Source of the DNA: Bacillota bacterium
Lineage (GTDB): Bacteria > Bacillota > Clostridia > Acetivibrionales > DTU013
Assembly: GCA_023433505.1 (NCBI GenBank)
Contig: JAEZCO010000042.1
Location: forward strand, 1 to 64,000
Reading direction: 5' to 3'
DNA: 64,000 nt
The notes below the pieces were generated by a model. The model saw only the letters and a program-made list of their open reading frames with translations. It was not told the origin of the DNA and ran no database searches. Made by a program: the position numbers and the translations under genes. Of the stretch, positions 1 to 7,608 are shown one piece after another (the stretch's first letter is position 1; the number at the start of each line of letters is the position of its first letter).

Positions 1-51
1 TTAGGCACGCCGCCAGCGTTCGTCCTGAGCCAGGATCAAACTCTCTAATAA
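1..51 (-). rRNA. rrs: 16S rRNA, 5' end only
   Basis: Read on the minus strand, positions 44 to 25 are the universal 27F primer site AGAGTTTGATCCTGGCTCAG, followed by GACGAACGCTGGCGGCGTGC, which is the start of bacterial 16S rRNA. By analogy with E. coli numbering the mature 5' end falls near position 51. The gene runs out of the window at position 1, so only about 50 bases are present. The GGCGTGCCTAA continuation is the form common in Clostridia. Confidence 0.97.
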
Positions 52-290
52 AGTTTTATTTAAGGTGTGCAAGCACACCGTCAATTACTTTTTTCGAAAG
101 CCATTTGGCTCTTTACTATTTACTGACATATACAACTTCGCAAAGTTGTATTAAAAAAGTTCGCAAGCTGTTTTTACAACTCTTGAAATTTACGAGTTCC
201 ATGATTGTTTAATACACTGTTTACTTTTCAAGGTCCATCCAGAACCGCTCTTAACGTTTCTGTTCCGCCTGCTCATCGCGGCGGAATGCA
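52..290 (-). other. rrn leader (external transcribed spacer)
   Basis: This is the roughly 235-base transcribed leader between the proximal rRNA promoter and the 16S 5' end. On the minus strand it contains CCTTGAAAAGTAAACAGTG near 215-235, a motif resembling the conserved leader sequence found before 16S genes in Firmicutes and probably involved in antitermination or processing. It also holds short inverted repeats such as CAACTTCGCAAAGTTG. The short open frames overlapping it are not convincing as genes. Confidence 0.6.
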
Positions 291-319
291 ATCTTACCAT
301 GTTGCAGTTATTATGTCAA
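291..319 (-). promoter_or_regulatory. rRNA promoter P2 (proximal)
   Basis: On the minus strand the -35 box TTGACA (314-319) is separated by exactly 17 bases from TAAGAT (291-296). A T/A-rich stretch precedes it. It fires towards the 16S gene and lies about 235 bases upstream of it. Its spacer shares TAATAAC with the distal copy, so the two promoters look like a duplication. Confidence 0.88.
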
Positions 320-440
320 CAACTTTTTTGCTGACTCTTTTTACCAATTCACTGCAGAATACATTTCCGTATTCCCATCAACCATTTTTCTAACTGCTCC
401 ATGATACTCATTTCCGCTTGCTTGCCGCAAGTCGAATGTT

Positions 441-469
441 ATCTTAACACGTTACCGTTATTACGTCAA
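441..469 (-). promoter_or_regulatory. rRNA promoter P1 (distal)
   Basis: On the minus strand TTGACG (464-469), a 17-base spacer and TAAGAT (441-446). The sequence upstream of -35 (GGTAAAAAGAGTAAGAAAAAAGG type) is nearly the same as that upstream of P2, consistent with duplicated A-rich UP elements. Tandem promoters are usual for rrn operons. The remaining stretch, from 470 to about 878, shows no convincing gene. Confidence 0.85.
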
Positions 470-878
470 CACCTTTTTTCTTACTCTTTTTACCAACTTT
501 GCGTCTTTGTACTCGATCCCCAGTATAGGTTTGTGTTCTATTGCCTTTTTGCATGGGTAGATTTAGAGCCTTTAGCTGTTGTTGCCCGTTTTCCTGAATT
601 TCGCGGGAGACATCCCATAATATTTTTTAAAGCTGCGGATAAAGTACTTCTCACTGCCGAATTCCGCGAGGCTGCTGATAACAGTCATAAGCACATGAAT
701 GTTGTCTACATATAGTCTCCTGCAAAAGAACGAATCTACGTATACTATAAAAATCAAAGTCCGGTCAAATACTTTGTACGTATCTATTTTAAGCTCCGGC
801 CCCGGAATATATCACCTATTTATGTAAACTGAATAGTATGTAGTATAACGGGATTTTATTGAATAATGAGGGTTGAAA

Positions 879-1688
879 ATGGAATATTGGATTAATGCAG
901 AACCGGATGTCAAAATATATGTAAATGATATAAACCCCACCGGCAGAAAGACAATCTTGTTTATACACGGCTGGCCCGCAAACCATAAAATGTTTGAATA
1001 CCAGTATAATCAGCTTACCCAGATGGGATACCGCTGTATCGGAGTTGACACCAGAGGATTCGGCAACTCCGACAAACCTCTGAGAGGGTATAATTATGAC
1101 CGGCTGGCAGATGATGTCCGGTGTGTAATTGATGCGTTGAAATTACAAAATATCACCCTTTGCGGCCATTCCACAGGGGGAGCCATTGCGATCCGATACA
1201 TGGCACGACATAACGGATATGGAGTTTCCAGGCTTGCGCTTTTTGCATCTGCGGCTCCCAGCCTTATTCAGCGTCCCTATTTCCCCTATGGCCAAAAAGA
1301 AGAGGATATTGTCAAAATCATTCAAGCCACCTACATTGACCGGCCTAAAATGCTCCGTGATTTTGGAGACACATTTTTCTATCAGAAAGTATCGGGGCCT
1401 TTTTCGGATTGGTTCTTCCAGCTGGGATTGCAGGCGGCAAGCTGGGCTACCATCGCAGTCTCCAGAGCCTGGCTGGCTGAGGAATTATTTTATGATCTCA
1501 CAAGGATCTTCGTCCCCACTTTGATCCTGCACGGCATTCATGACAGGGTTTGCCTGTTTCCTTTAGCCATTGCGCAAAACCGCGGAATCCGGAATTCAAC
1601 GCTTATCCCCTTTGAATTCAGCGGTCACGGATTATTCTATGACGAAAAGGATAAATTCAACATGGAACTGGCACACTTTGTGGGCTGA
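879..1688 (+). CDS. alpha/beta hydrolase
   Basis: A 269-residue single-domain alpha/beta-hydrolase of the haloperoxidase/esterase type. The oxyanion motif HGWP lies near residue 30, the nucleophile elbow GHSTGG near 96-101, the catalytic acid in HGIHDR near 218 and the catalytic histidine in SGHGLF near 249, so the triad is complete. There is no signal peptide, so it is cytoplasmic. ATG 879 is preferred over an in-frame TTG at 873 because GAGGG at 868-872 sits 6 bases before the ATG and abuts the TTG. It is transcribed away from the rrn promoters and stands alone. The substrate cannot be told from sequence. Confidence 0.88.
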   Translation: MEYWINAEPDVKIYVNDINPTGRKTILFIHGWPANHKMFEYQYNQLTQMGYRCIGVDTRGFGNSDKPLRGYNYDRLADDVRCVIDALKLQNITLCGHSTGGAIAIRYMARHNGYGVSRLALFASAAPSLIQRPYFPYGQKEEDIVKIIQATYIDRPKMLRDFGDTFFYQKVSGPFSDWFFQLGLQAASWATIAVSRAWLAEELFYDLTRIFVPTLILHGIHDRVCLFPLAIAQNRGIRNSTLIPFEFSGHGLFYDEKDKFNMELAHFVG

Positions 1689-1772
1689 CTCTTATTGAAT
1701 GGGAGGAATGATATAAGTACTGCAAATCACTTGTTTCGGTTTGCAGTACGACGCGCAGATATGCTCACCGGC

Positions 1773-1794
1773 GAGCACTAATTCTGCCTCGCTA
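1773..1794. repeat. direct repeat, copy 1
   Basis: A 22-base sequence beginning GAGCACTAATTCTGCC is repeated exactly at 1887-1908. The similarity extends upstream imperfectly (GCAGATATGCTCACC against GGAGATATGTTTACC), making a degenerate unit of about 45 bases. An inverted AGCGAGGC lies between the copies and can pair with GCCTCGCT. The 1689-1905 gap holds only this structure and no gene. Confidence 0.75.
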
Positions 1795-1886
1795 TAACGA
1801 CCTAATTCAAAATTTATTTTTTCGTTTGTAGAAAAAATTTATACCATAAGCGGAGTTTCAGCGAGGCGGAGATATGTTTACCACCT

Positions 1887-1908
1887 GAGCACTAATTCTG
1901 CCTCGCTA
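1887..1908. repeat. direct repeat, copy 2
   Basis: The second exact copy of the 22-base repeat at 1773-1794. Its last three bases form the TAG stop codon of the endonuclease-IV-like gene on the minus strand. The repeat therefore defines the end of that gene or has overwritten its original 3' end. Confidence 0.75.
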
Positions 1909-2724
1909 CAATTTTTCAAAAGTATTCTTCAACAACAATGCATCCTTCTCTACCAGCGGCCCTTCGGCGATTACACATCCCTTGACGTTAAAATCCTTTA
2001 AGGCTTTTAAGCACTCTACATAATTAAAATCACTTTCTGCTAAAGGAAGATGATGTCGCTCCCCTTTGACGCTATAATTTATCCCGCCCATATGCATATG
2101 CAAATCGTCCAGAGCAGGCCTGCCTAGCTCATCCAGCACATATTGCAATATATTTGCAAAATCCTTATACCCTTTCAAACTGCCGTTTTGTCTCGCATGG
2201 ATGTGGGAAAAGTCAATACACAGCTTGCAGGAATCCACTTCTTTACAGAGAGAGACCAATTCCTCAAGCGTCCCAAACTGGGTGCCTTTTCCTGTGGTCT
2301 CCAGCCGATAATCTATCCCTATATAAGGAAGTCTCAGCAGGTTTTCTTTAATGGTATTGTAAGTCTCCTCTTTTGAGTTCTTCATATAAAAACCCGGATG
2401 AAGTACCAGACTTCTCCCCTTGACCATTGACAGCGCTTCCGCCGCGCTTATTATTCTTCCCAGCGACTGTTCCTGCTTTTCATGTTCCTCCGCATTGAGA
2501 TTGACATAATAGGAGCCATGGGCGGACAGGTAAAAGTCGTTGTCCAGCTTTGTTTTTAATATTTTATGGCTGTTTTTATGCGTCACATTGACGCTTCTCA
2601 CAAAGAGGAGCTCCATTGCGTCCAGCCCAATGGACTTTACATATTCTATGCCGGAAGCATAGTTGATTTTTTTTGATCCGCTGCCGATGGGCAAGCCTGA
2701 TACTCCGAATAAAAGTTTCTCCAT
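1906..2724 (-). CDS. endonuclease IV-like / sugar-phosphate-isomerase-like TIM-barrel protein
   Basis: About 272 residues with the xylose-isomerase-like/AP-endonuclease-2 fold. The metal-ligand pattern of the endonuclease IV family is recognisable: SAHGSY, LHPGF, a glutamate in RLETTGKGTQFG, IDFSHIHAR, LHMHMGG, HHLPLAE and a final AEGPL. Members either incise abasic DNA or isomerise/epimerise sugars, and the motif spacing resembles the DNA-repair branch found in clostridia and archaea. ATG 2724 (MEKLLFGVSGLP) is chosen because family members start here; ATG 2730 and TTG 2739 are in-frame alternatives. Its stop codon lies inside a 22-base repeat. No obvious partner is adjacent. Confidence 0.75.
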   Translation of the reverse strand: MEKLLFGVSGLPIGSGSKKINYASGIEYVKSIGLDAMELLFVRSVNVTHKNSHKILKTKLDNDFYLSAHGSYYVNLNAEEHEKQEQSLGRIISAAEALSMVKGRSLVLHPGFYMKNSKEETYNTIKENLLRLPYIGIDYRLETTGKGTQFGTLEELVSLCKEVDSCKLCIDFSHIHARQNGSLKGYKDFANILQYVLDELGRPALDDLHMHMGGINYSVKGERHHLPLAESDFNYVECLKALKDFNVKGCVIAEGPLVEKDALLLKNTFEKL

Positions 2725-2930
2725 ATTCATTGCCTGCAATATTGAAAATCCATCCCTCTATTGTAGCTTATATCCAAAATATCTATCGGCTATCTTGTGA
2801 GTTTTCTTAACCGGTTGGTGACGATCTTCAATTTTGCAAGCAAACCTCTCTCTTCATTAGCTTTTGCTTTTTTAATTAATTTAACCGGACGCCGCTCCTT
2901 CCGATTCCCGGCTCTCCATAAATCTTGACA

Positions 2931-2955
2931 ACAAAAAACCCGCCAAAGCGGCGGG
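2931..2955 (-). terminator. rho-independent terminator of the Gfo/Idh gene
   Basis: On the minus strand a perfect 6-bp stem CCCGCC/GGCGGG with a 5-base loop is followed by TTTTTTGTTGT. It begins about 20 bases after the oxidoreductase stop codon. Confidence 0.9.
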
Positions 2956-2975
2956 CTATAGCATGAAAATAAATT

Positions 2976-3974
2976 TCAACATTGTATTGCCGCTTTGCTT
3001 TTTAACGATTTATCAACGGCGATCAGTGCTTTTATGTCATTTAATGCATCGATTGACGTATAAAAAGGCTTATCCCCTTTAGCATAACTTTCCAATAACT
3101 GTGTCCACATACAGTTGTGAGAGGAATCGCCTTGTGCACGAAATACTTCACGATTACCCCCAAGCTTTTTTTCCAATATAATTTCGGACTCAACAGAGAT
3201 TACGCCTTCCGTACCCCAAATGTGAAAATAATTATAGTTATCACTCCCAAGAAAACTCGAATGGCTGTATGTCCCCGAAATATCACCATGCCCAAACATT
3301 GCGGCAATATGGTCGTATCCGCCGGTGTTATCCCTATGTTTGCTTCCCCTTGCAAAGGCTAACTCCATTTGTCCAAAAAGTTTTGATAGTACCGCGATCT
3401 GATGTATTCCCCCATCAAACATGGCGCCGAGCGGGAATTCTGATTCTATACGCCATTTCGTCCGGCTATAGCTACCTTCAGGGTCAGTATCGGGGTCCGA
3501 ATACTCGTGTTCTACCGAATCATAATGAACAATCTTGCCAATGGCACCCATTTTTATAAGCTCCTGCAGCTTTTTGAATTTATGAGAATAGACGGCCTGC
3601 TCAAGGACATAGATGTTTTTGCCTGTCTTTTCCTCCATGGCAATTAAATCCTCAGCCTCCTTATTGCCGGAAGCAAAAGGTTTTTCTACGAACACGGATT
3701 TTCCTGCCTTTAGCGCAGCGTATGCATACGGACCATTCAGCAAAATAGGGGTAAGTATCAGGACAGCGTCGATATCCGGGCTTAGAAGCATTTCATCATA
3801 ACTTTCAAACACTTTAACCTTTGGATGCTCTTCAACAAATCTCTTGCACCTTTCAGGGCTGTGCGCACAAAATCCTGTTATCTCCATCGTATCCTGACGT
3901 TCTTTGAATATTCCCTCATGGGCATCCTTCCAAATAAGTCCTGCTCCTGCTATACCAAAATGTATTTTTGCCAT
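2976..3974 (-). CDS. Gfo/Idh/MocA-family NAD(P)-dependent oxidoreductase
   Basis: A 332-residue two-domain dehydrogenase. The N-terminal Rossmann fold has GIAGAGLIW (a GxGxxx-type nucleotide-binding loop), and VEKPFASG near residue 95 carries the conserved EKP lysine that binds cofactor and substrate in this family. The C-terminal half is the alpha/beta substrate domain, with GAMFDGGIHQI matching the catalytic GG.H motif. Family members oxidise or epimerise sugars, cyclitols and sugar acids. ATG 3974 follows AAAGGAGAG at 7 bases; an upstream in-frame start at 4013 has no such site. It may act on a sugar from the polysaccharide loci further along, but it is not co-transcribed with them. Confidence 0.88.
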   Translation of the reverse strand: MAKIHFGIAGAGLIWKDAHEGIFKERQDTMEITGFCAHSPERCKRFVEEHPKVKVFESYDEMLLSPDIDAVLILTPILLNGPYAYAALKAGKSVFVEKPFASGNKEAEDLIAMEEKTGKNIYVLEQAVYSHKFKKLQELIKMGAIGKIVHYDSVEHEYSDPDTDPEGSYSRTKWRIESEFPLGAMFDGGIHQIAVLSKLFGQMELAFARGSKHRDNTGGYDHIAAMFGHGDISGTYSHSSFLGSDNYNYFHIWGTEGVISVESEIILEKKLGGNREVFRAQGDSSHNCMWTQLLESYAKGDKPFYTSIDALNDIKALIAVDKSLKSKAAIQC

Positions 3975-4211
3975 TGCAATTCTCTCCTTTATTCGTTTAG
4001 ATACCTTCACCATCAGTGTACATACCCATTTTTTTCAGACGCAAGGCTTCTTCCGCTTTATTTTATAGTCTTTTCTACCTCGTTTACCCATCTTTTTTTG
4101 CTAAACAGTGCCATCTTTTGTTGATGCAATACCCTGCTTGTAACCCGGACCCATTGCCAATAGCAGTCCATGCAAAAGCATGAAAGAATATTTATATAGG
4201 ACGGTCACACT

Positions 4212-4239
4212 TTGCTTTGGCCGCAAATTATAGTATAAT
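4212..4239 (+). promoter_or_regulatory. putative promoter of the RyR-domain gene
   Basis: TTGCTT (4212-4217), a 16-base spacer and a consensus TATAAT (4234-4239) lie about 68 bases upstream of the RyR gene. A small CCCCG/CGGGG hairpin lies between the promoter and the start codon. Confidence 0.5.
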
Positions 4240-4306
4240 TCTGCTATGCTTGTTTAGCGCCCCCGACACCGGGGCCTTTGATGAAGCTGGATATGGAGAT
4301 GAAACC

Positions 4307-4594
4307 ATGAAATATAAACCGGACCCTATAGACACTTCGGATGTAAAACTGCCGGAGGAGGTTGTCGGCCTGACGGAAATGCTTGCCAAAAATGCCCATG
4401 AGGTATGGGCTGCTCAGCGTATTCAAGACGGCTGGAGATATGGCGTCAAAAGAGATGATTCAAAAAAGGAGCACCCCTGCCTTTTACCCTATGAAGAGCT
4501 GCCTGAAGAAGAAAAACAGTATGACAGGAATGCTGCAATCGAATCAATAAAACTTATTATAAAGCTTGGCTACGGCATAAAGAAAAGCCTATAG
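4307..4594 (+). CDS. stand-alone RyR domain protein
   Basis: A 95-residue protein that consists almost entirely of one RyR domain (the repeat first defined in ryanodine receptors). The motifs are KPDPIDTS near the start, LAKNAHEVWAAQRI, GWRYG, and HPCLLPYEELPEEEKQYDRN followed by an amphipathic helix ending KLGYG. In bacteria this domain recurs in predicted nucleotide-based conflict systems (Burroughs and Aravind analyses, from memory), where it is thought to bind a small ligand. ATG 4307 has GGAG 8 bases upstream; a longer frame from 4217 adds an unrelated N-terminus. It converges on the SLOG-like membrane gene with only 13 bases between their stops. No signal peptide or membrane helix is present. 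Confidence 0.85.
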   Translation: MKYKPDPIDTSDVKLPEEVVGLTEMLAKNAHEVWAAQRIQDGWRYGVKRDDSKKEHPCLLPYEELPEEEKQYDRNAAIESIKLIIKLGYGIKKSL

Positions 4595-4607
4595 CTCTAA
4601 GAGCTGT

Positions 4608-6416
4608 TTATTTGGGAAGCTCAAGAGGCCTTTCCTTATACAGGATGACCCAGCCTGCATTTTCCACAAGGGCCTCCCTCCCAAGCTCAAACAAAATCTT
4701 TTTGGCCCGGGAATAATTGTTTTCCCTTAAAGCTGTTCCGAGCCTGTCTTCCGCAATTTCAAAAAGCTTTCCCATGACGATATAGTTTCTTACTTGTTCG
4801 GAAAGGGCCAATTTGCTGTTATAGTTGTTTACAAAGGCCATAACCGCCACAATCAGTGCCAATATGATTTTAAAAATGCTCCGGATGAACAGTTCCTGAT
4901 ATTCCGATGCAGCTTCCACCTTTACATGCGTCAGCAATTCACCCTGAAGGCTGCTGTCCACAGGGACCGTCGCGCCCATTAACCCCTTGAACCCAAATTC
5001 CAGAAGAGAAACGATCAGGATGACCACCAGACTGGATACAAAAAGAATATTGACGATGGATTCCTGCCGGTTATGATGTTTTTTCCTGGCTATGGCCGTT
5101 TTCTTAAAATACCGGTTCTGTCCTTTTGTCCAGAAAGTATCCACAATAGTGAAGGACCATTCCAAATCCATGGGTTCCCTGGGACTGAAATCCCCGAGGG
5201 AGTATGCCGTGATAGCATACCGCACCCACGTGAGCTCGTCCCTTTGCCCGAAATTGTAATGCTCCGAAGCATTCAGGTTCATATCGCATATACTCCAGTA
5301 AAATTGCACCTTCAGACCTTCCGCCAGCGCTCTGTAATCAACATATTTGTTTTGATACCCCTTTCTGCTGGCAATCAGGAAAAGGACGCACACAACGGCA
5401 AAACTAAGTATGTACAGCGGAAGCATAAGATTTGATTCAAGCTCGTCATATAAAAGAAAAAGTACGACCAGCAATAGCCCTATACCCGACAGGAGGCGCA
5501 AGGAAGCAAACCTTTTGCCCCGAAAATATACCGACATCCGGTCGGCAACGGCATAAGCGTCCAATAGCCTCTTTTGACAGTCGTGCAGCCTGGAGGAGCC
5601 GGCGCTGTCCAGGATGAAGCTTTTTGACTCTTCAATTCCCTTTTCCAGACGTTTCGACAGGGCTTGGACATCTTTATTGTATTGGTCGATGTTATATAAA
5701 ACTTCCCTGATCGCTTTTTCACACGCGAGGTCCTCCGTCTGCATGCCAAAGTAAAGCTTTTTTTGCGAAAAGTGCTTGCCGGCAGGAGAAACATTGCTTT
5801 TGCGGGGAGTAATTATATGATAGACAGGCCCCCGGTCAGGAATTATGAAAAAGCCTTGTTCTTCCGTTTTCGAAAAGGAAAAGTCCCCTTCCAGCTTATA
5901 TCTCACAGTCTCGGAGGTCCCGCAGCCGTTGTTCTTCTGCACCCCGTCCCAAAGTGCTATCAGTATGTGAGAATGCCTGGCTAAATACATTCCGGCGTTT
6001 CCATAGTAGTGATTTCGGTTATTGGCATAATCGGGGTCCCCCGAAGCATTACCGTCAGCATCGGGAACTACAAAGGAGGACTCCGCCCCGGAGATAAGCC
6101 TGCGAAGCTCTTCCTTTGACTGCCGGGTGGAAAAGTCCTTCTCATACTCCTCCACCGGCATCGGAAGCGGAGCTATGACCGGTACTCCGCACTCCAGGGC
6201 CACATCCGCTGCCAGGGAGTCCGCACCCTCGGCCAGAGATGAGAGCAGTTTTACGGGAGAATAGGGATACTCTTGTTTAATATTTTCAATAATCCTTCGT
6301 ATTGCGCTTTTAAGCTGGGGTTCGTCCTTTTTTACCAGATCCCTGTGCCCCGTTATACCCAGAATAATCGGCGCACAGTTGGCGTGGAAATCTCCCGGCA
6401 GTTTTTCTTTTTCCAT
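4608..6416 (-). CDS. SLOG-like domain protein with SLATT-like membrane module
   Basis: About 602 residues. The N-terminus (about 15-160) is a Rossmann-like module with GITGHRDL, LSSLAEGADSLAA and VIAPLPMP.EYEKDF, the signature of the SLOG/LOG nucleotide-binding family. A charged linker leads to a helix pair near 308-350, the sequence YRALAEGLKVQFYW near 362-375, and two more helices near 454-475 and 511-531, giving four membrane spans. The RALAE..K.QF sequence after a 2-TM hairpin recalls SLATT domains, which are predicted pore-forming effectors paired with SLOG or SMODS sensors. ATG 6416 is chosen because GAGGG lies 8 bases upstream; a GTG at 6425 abuts that site. It follows the lipoprotein and TIR genes on the same strand. 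The function is inferred only. Confidence 0.72.
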   Translation of the reverse strand: MEKEKLPGDFHANCAPIILGITGHRDLVKKDEPQLKSAIRRIIENIKQEYPYSPVKLLSSLAEGADSLAADVALECGVPVIAPLPMPVEEYEKDFSTRQSKEELRRLISGAESSFVVPDADGNASGDPDYANNRNHYYGNAGMYLARHSHILIALWDGVQKNNGCGTSETVRYKLEGDFSFSKTEEQGFFIIPDRGPVYHIITPRKSNVSPAGKHFSQKKLYFGMQTEDLACEKAIREVLYNIDQYNKDVQALSKRLEKGIEESKSFILDSAGSSRLHDCQKRLLDAYAVADRMSVYFRGKRFASLRLLSGIGLLLVVLFLLYDELESNLMLPLYILSFAVVCVLFLIASRKGYQNKYVDYRALAEGLKVQFYWSICDMNLNASEHYNFGQRDELTWVRYAITAYSLGDFSPREPMDLEWSFTIVDTFWTKGQNRYFKKTAIARKKHHNRQESIVNILFVSSLVVILIVSLLEFGFKGLMGATVPVDSSLQGELLTHVKVEAASEYQELFIRSIFKIILALIVAVMAFVNNYNSKLALSEQVRNYIVMGKLFEIAEDRLGTALRENNYSRAKKILFELGREALVENAGWVILYKERPLELPK

Positions 6417-6501
6417 GGCATACACCCTCTAGACTGCATATTTGAAGATTAAAATATATTATTAAGATGCTGTAAAATCTACATTATGTAAGTAAATAAT
6501 A

Positions 6502-7590
6502 TTATCCATCGCTTAACAATTCTTCACCGGTACCGTCTATTTTTACCCTATAGCTTTTATCATCCTCATACCCCGAAAAATAAATCCAGTCACCTGCAAT
6601 GCTGAAATTCAAGGCTCCTCTTTTTGTCAGTCGCTGTCCGTTGGAACCATCCGTATTTACTCTGCAAAGGGAGTAATCATCTTCCAGCGTGTCTTCGGGT
6701 CCCCACTGATCGATGATATATATCCACTCCCCTCTCACAATTATATTGTATGGGTTATAGGAAAAGCTTCCGCTGTCAAGCATTGTATCGCTTCCGTCAT
6801 CTCCATCCTTCCTGTAAATAGCAAAGTCCGCTGATTCATTCGGTATGAGGCCCGTATGATACATACTCCCATTTACTACATTCAAATTCCAGCCTTCTCC
6901 GTTTTTAAAGTCATATTTGCCTGTTCCGTCCATCTTGATCTTGTGCAGCGCACCGTCCGGCTTGTCCCCGTAGTAAATCCAACCGTTATCAATCGTCATG
7001 CAAACATCTGCTTCAGGTTCATATTCGAAATCCACCAGCAGCGTTTTATTTTCACCGCTGGTGTCCATTTTATAGATATTTTCACAATCCGATTTATTTA
7101 CATAATATATACTATTTCCTAGAACATACATTATTTCGCTTGAATCGTCAGAAACTTTAATTTTGTCGGTACCATCGAATTTTATAGAGTATATTCTCTC
7201 ATGGTCGGACTTGTTGACATAATAGAGCTTATCCTCAACTGCGTTGATATATTGAGCGCTGTCGCTTACCAGCTGTGCTTTTTCAGAACCGTCCGCCTTC
7301 ATCTTAAAAATTGCGTCATTCTTCGCGCTGTCAGTATAGAAAACCCAGTCTCCGCTGCCTGCAGCTATTCCGCCGTTCAGGATATTGCCGGGCTCAAAGG
7401 CGGGCTTTTCGGAAGCGGTGCTGTCAGAAGCCCCTTCTTTGGTTTCCGAAGCCTGTACATGAGTGCCGGAAGTATCGGTATCCCGATTTGAAGATTCATT
7501 TTTCCCGCCTGTAGAACAGCCCTGCAGCAGCATGAATAATACTGCCGCGATCATAGTAACGAATACTATGTGTTTATTTCCCCTCTTCAT
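6502..7590 (-). CDS. lipoprotein with DUF5050-like beta-propeller repeats
   Basis: A 362-residue exported lipoprotein. A lysine-rich start and hydrophobic stretch end in the lipobox LLQGC at about residue 21-25, followed by a Ser/Thr/Glu-rich linker to about residue 65. The rest has repeats of the type W-I/V-Y-Y/F ... I/L-Y/H-K/R-I/M-x-x-D-G-T, about 40 residues each (YYVNKSD twice, WIYYGDKPDG, WIYIIDQWG, WIYFSGYEDD). This is the pattern of DUF5050/TolB-like propeller domains that bind ligands outside the cell. GAGGGG lies 7 bases before ATG 7590. It is 18 bases downstream of the TIR-WD40 gene and 85 bases upstream of the SLOG-like gene, so it probably belongs to the same transcript. Confidence 0.78.
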   Translation of the reverse strand: MKRGNKHIVFVTMIAAVLFMLLQGCSTGGKNESSNRDTDTSGTHVQASETKEGASDSTASEKPAFEPGNILNGGIAAGSGDWVFYTDSAKNDAIFKMKADGSEKAQLVSDSAQYINAVEDKLYYVNKSDHERIYSIKFDGTDKIKVSDDSSEIMYVLGNSIYYVNKSDCENIYKMDTSGENKTLLVDFEYEPEADVCMTIDNGWIYYGDKPDGALHKIKMDGTGKYDFKNGEGWNLNVVNGSMYHTGLIPNESADFAIYRKDGDDGSDTMLDSGSFSYNPYNIIVRGEWIYIIDQWGPEDTLEDDYSLCRVNTDGSNGQRLTKRGALNFSIAGDWIYFSGYEDDKSYRVKIDGTGEELLSDG

Positions 7591-7608
7591 TTTCTATCCC
7601 CTCTTCTC

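Noticed and set aside
401..715. 104-codon open frame over the rrn promoter region
   Set aside because: It covers the distal rRNA promoter, has no ribosome-binding site and encodes no recognisable protein.
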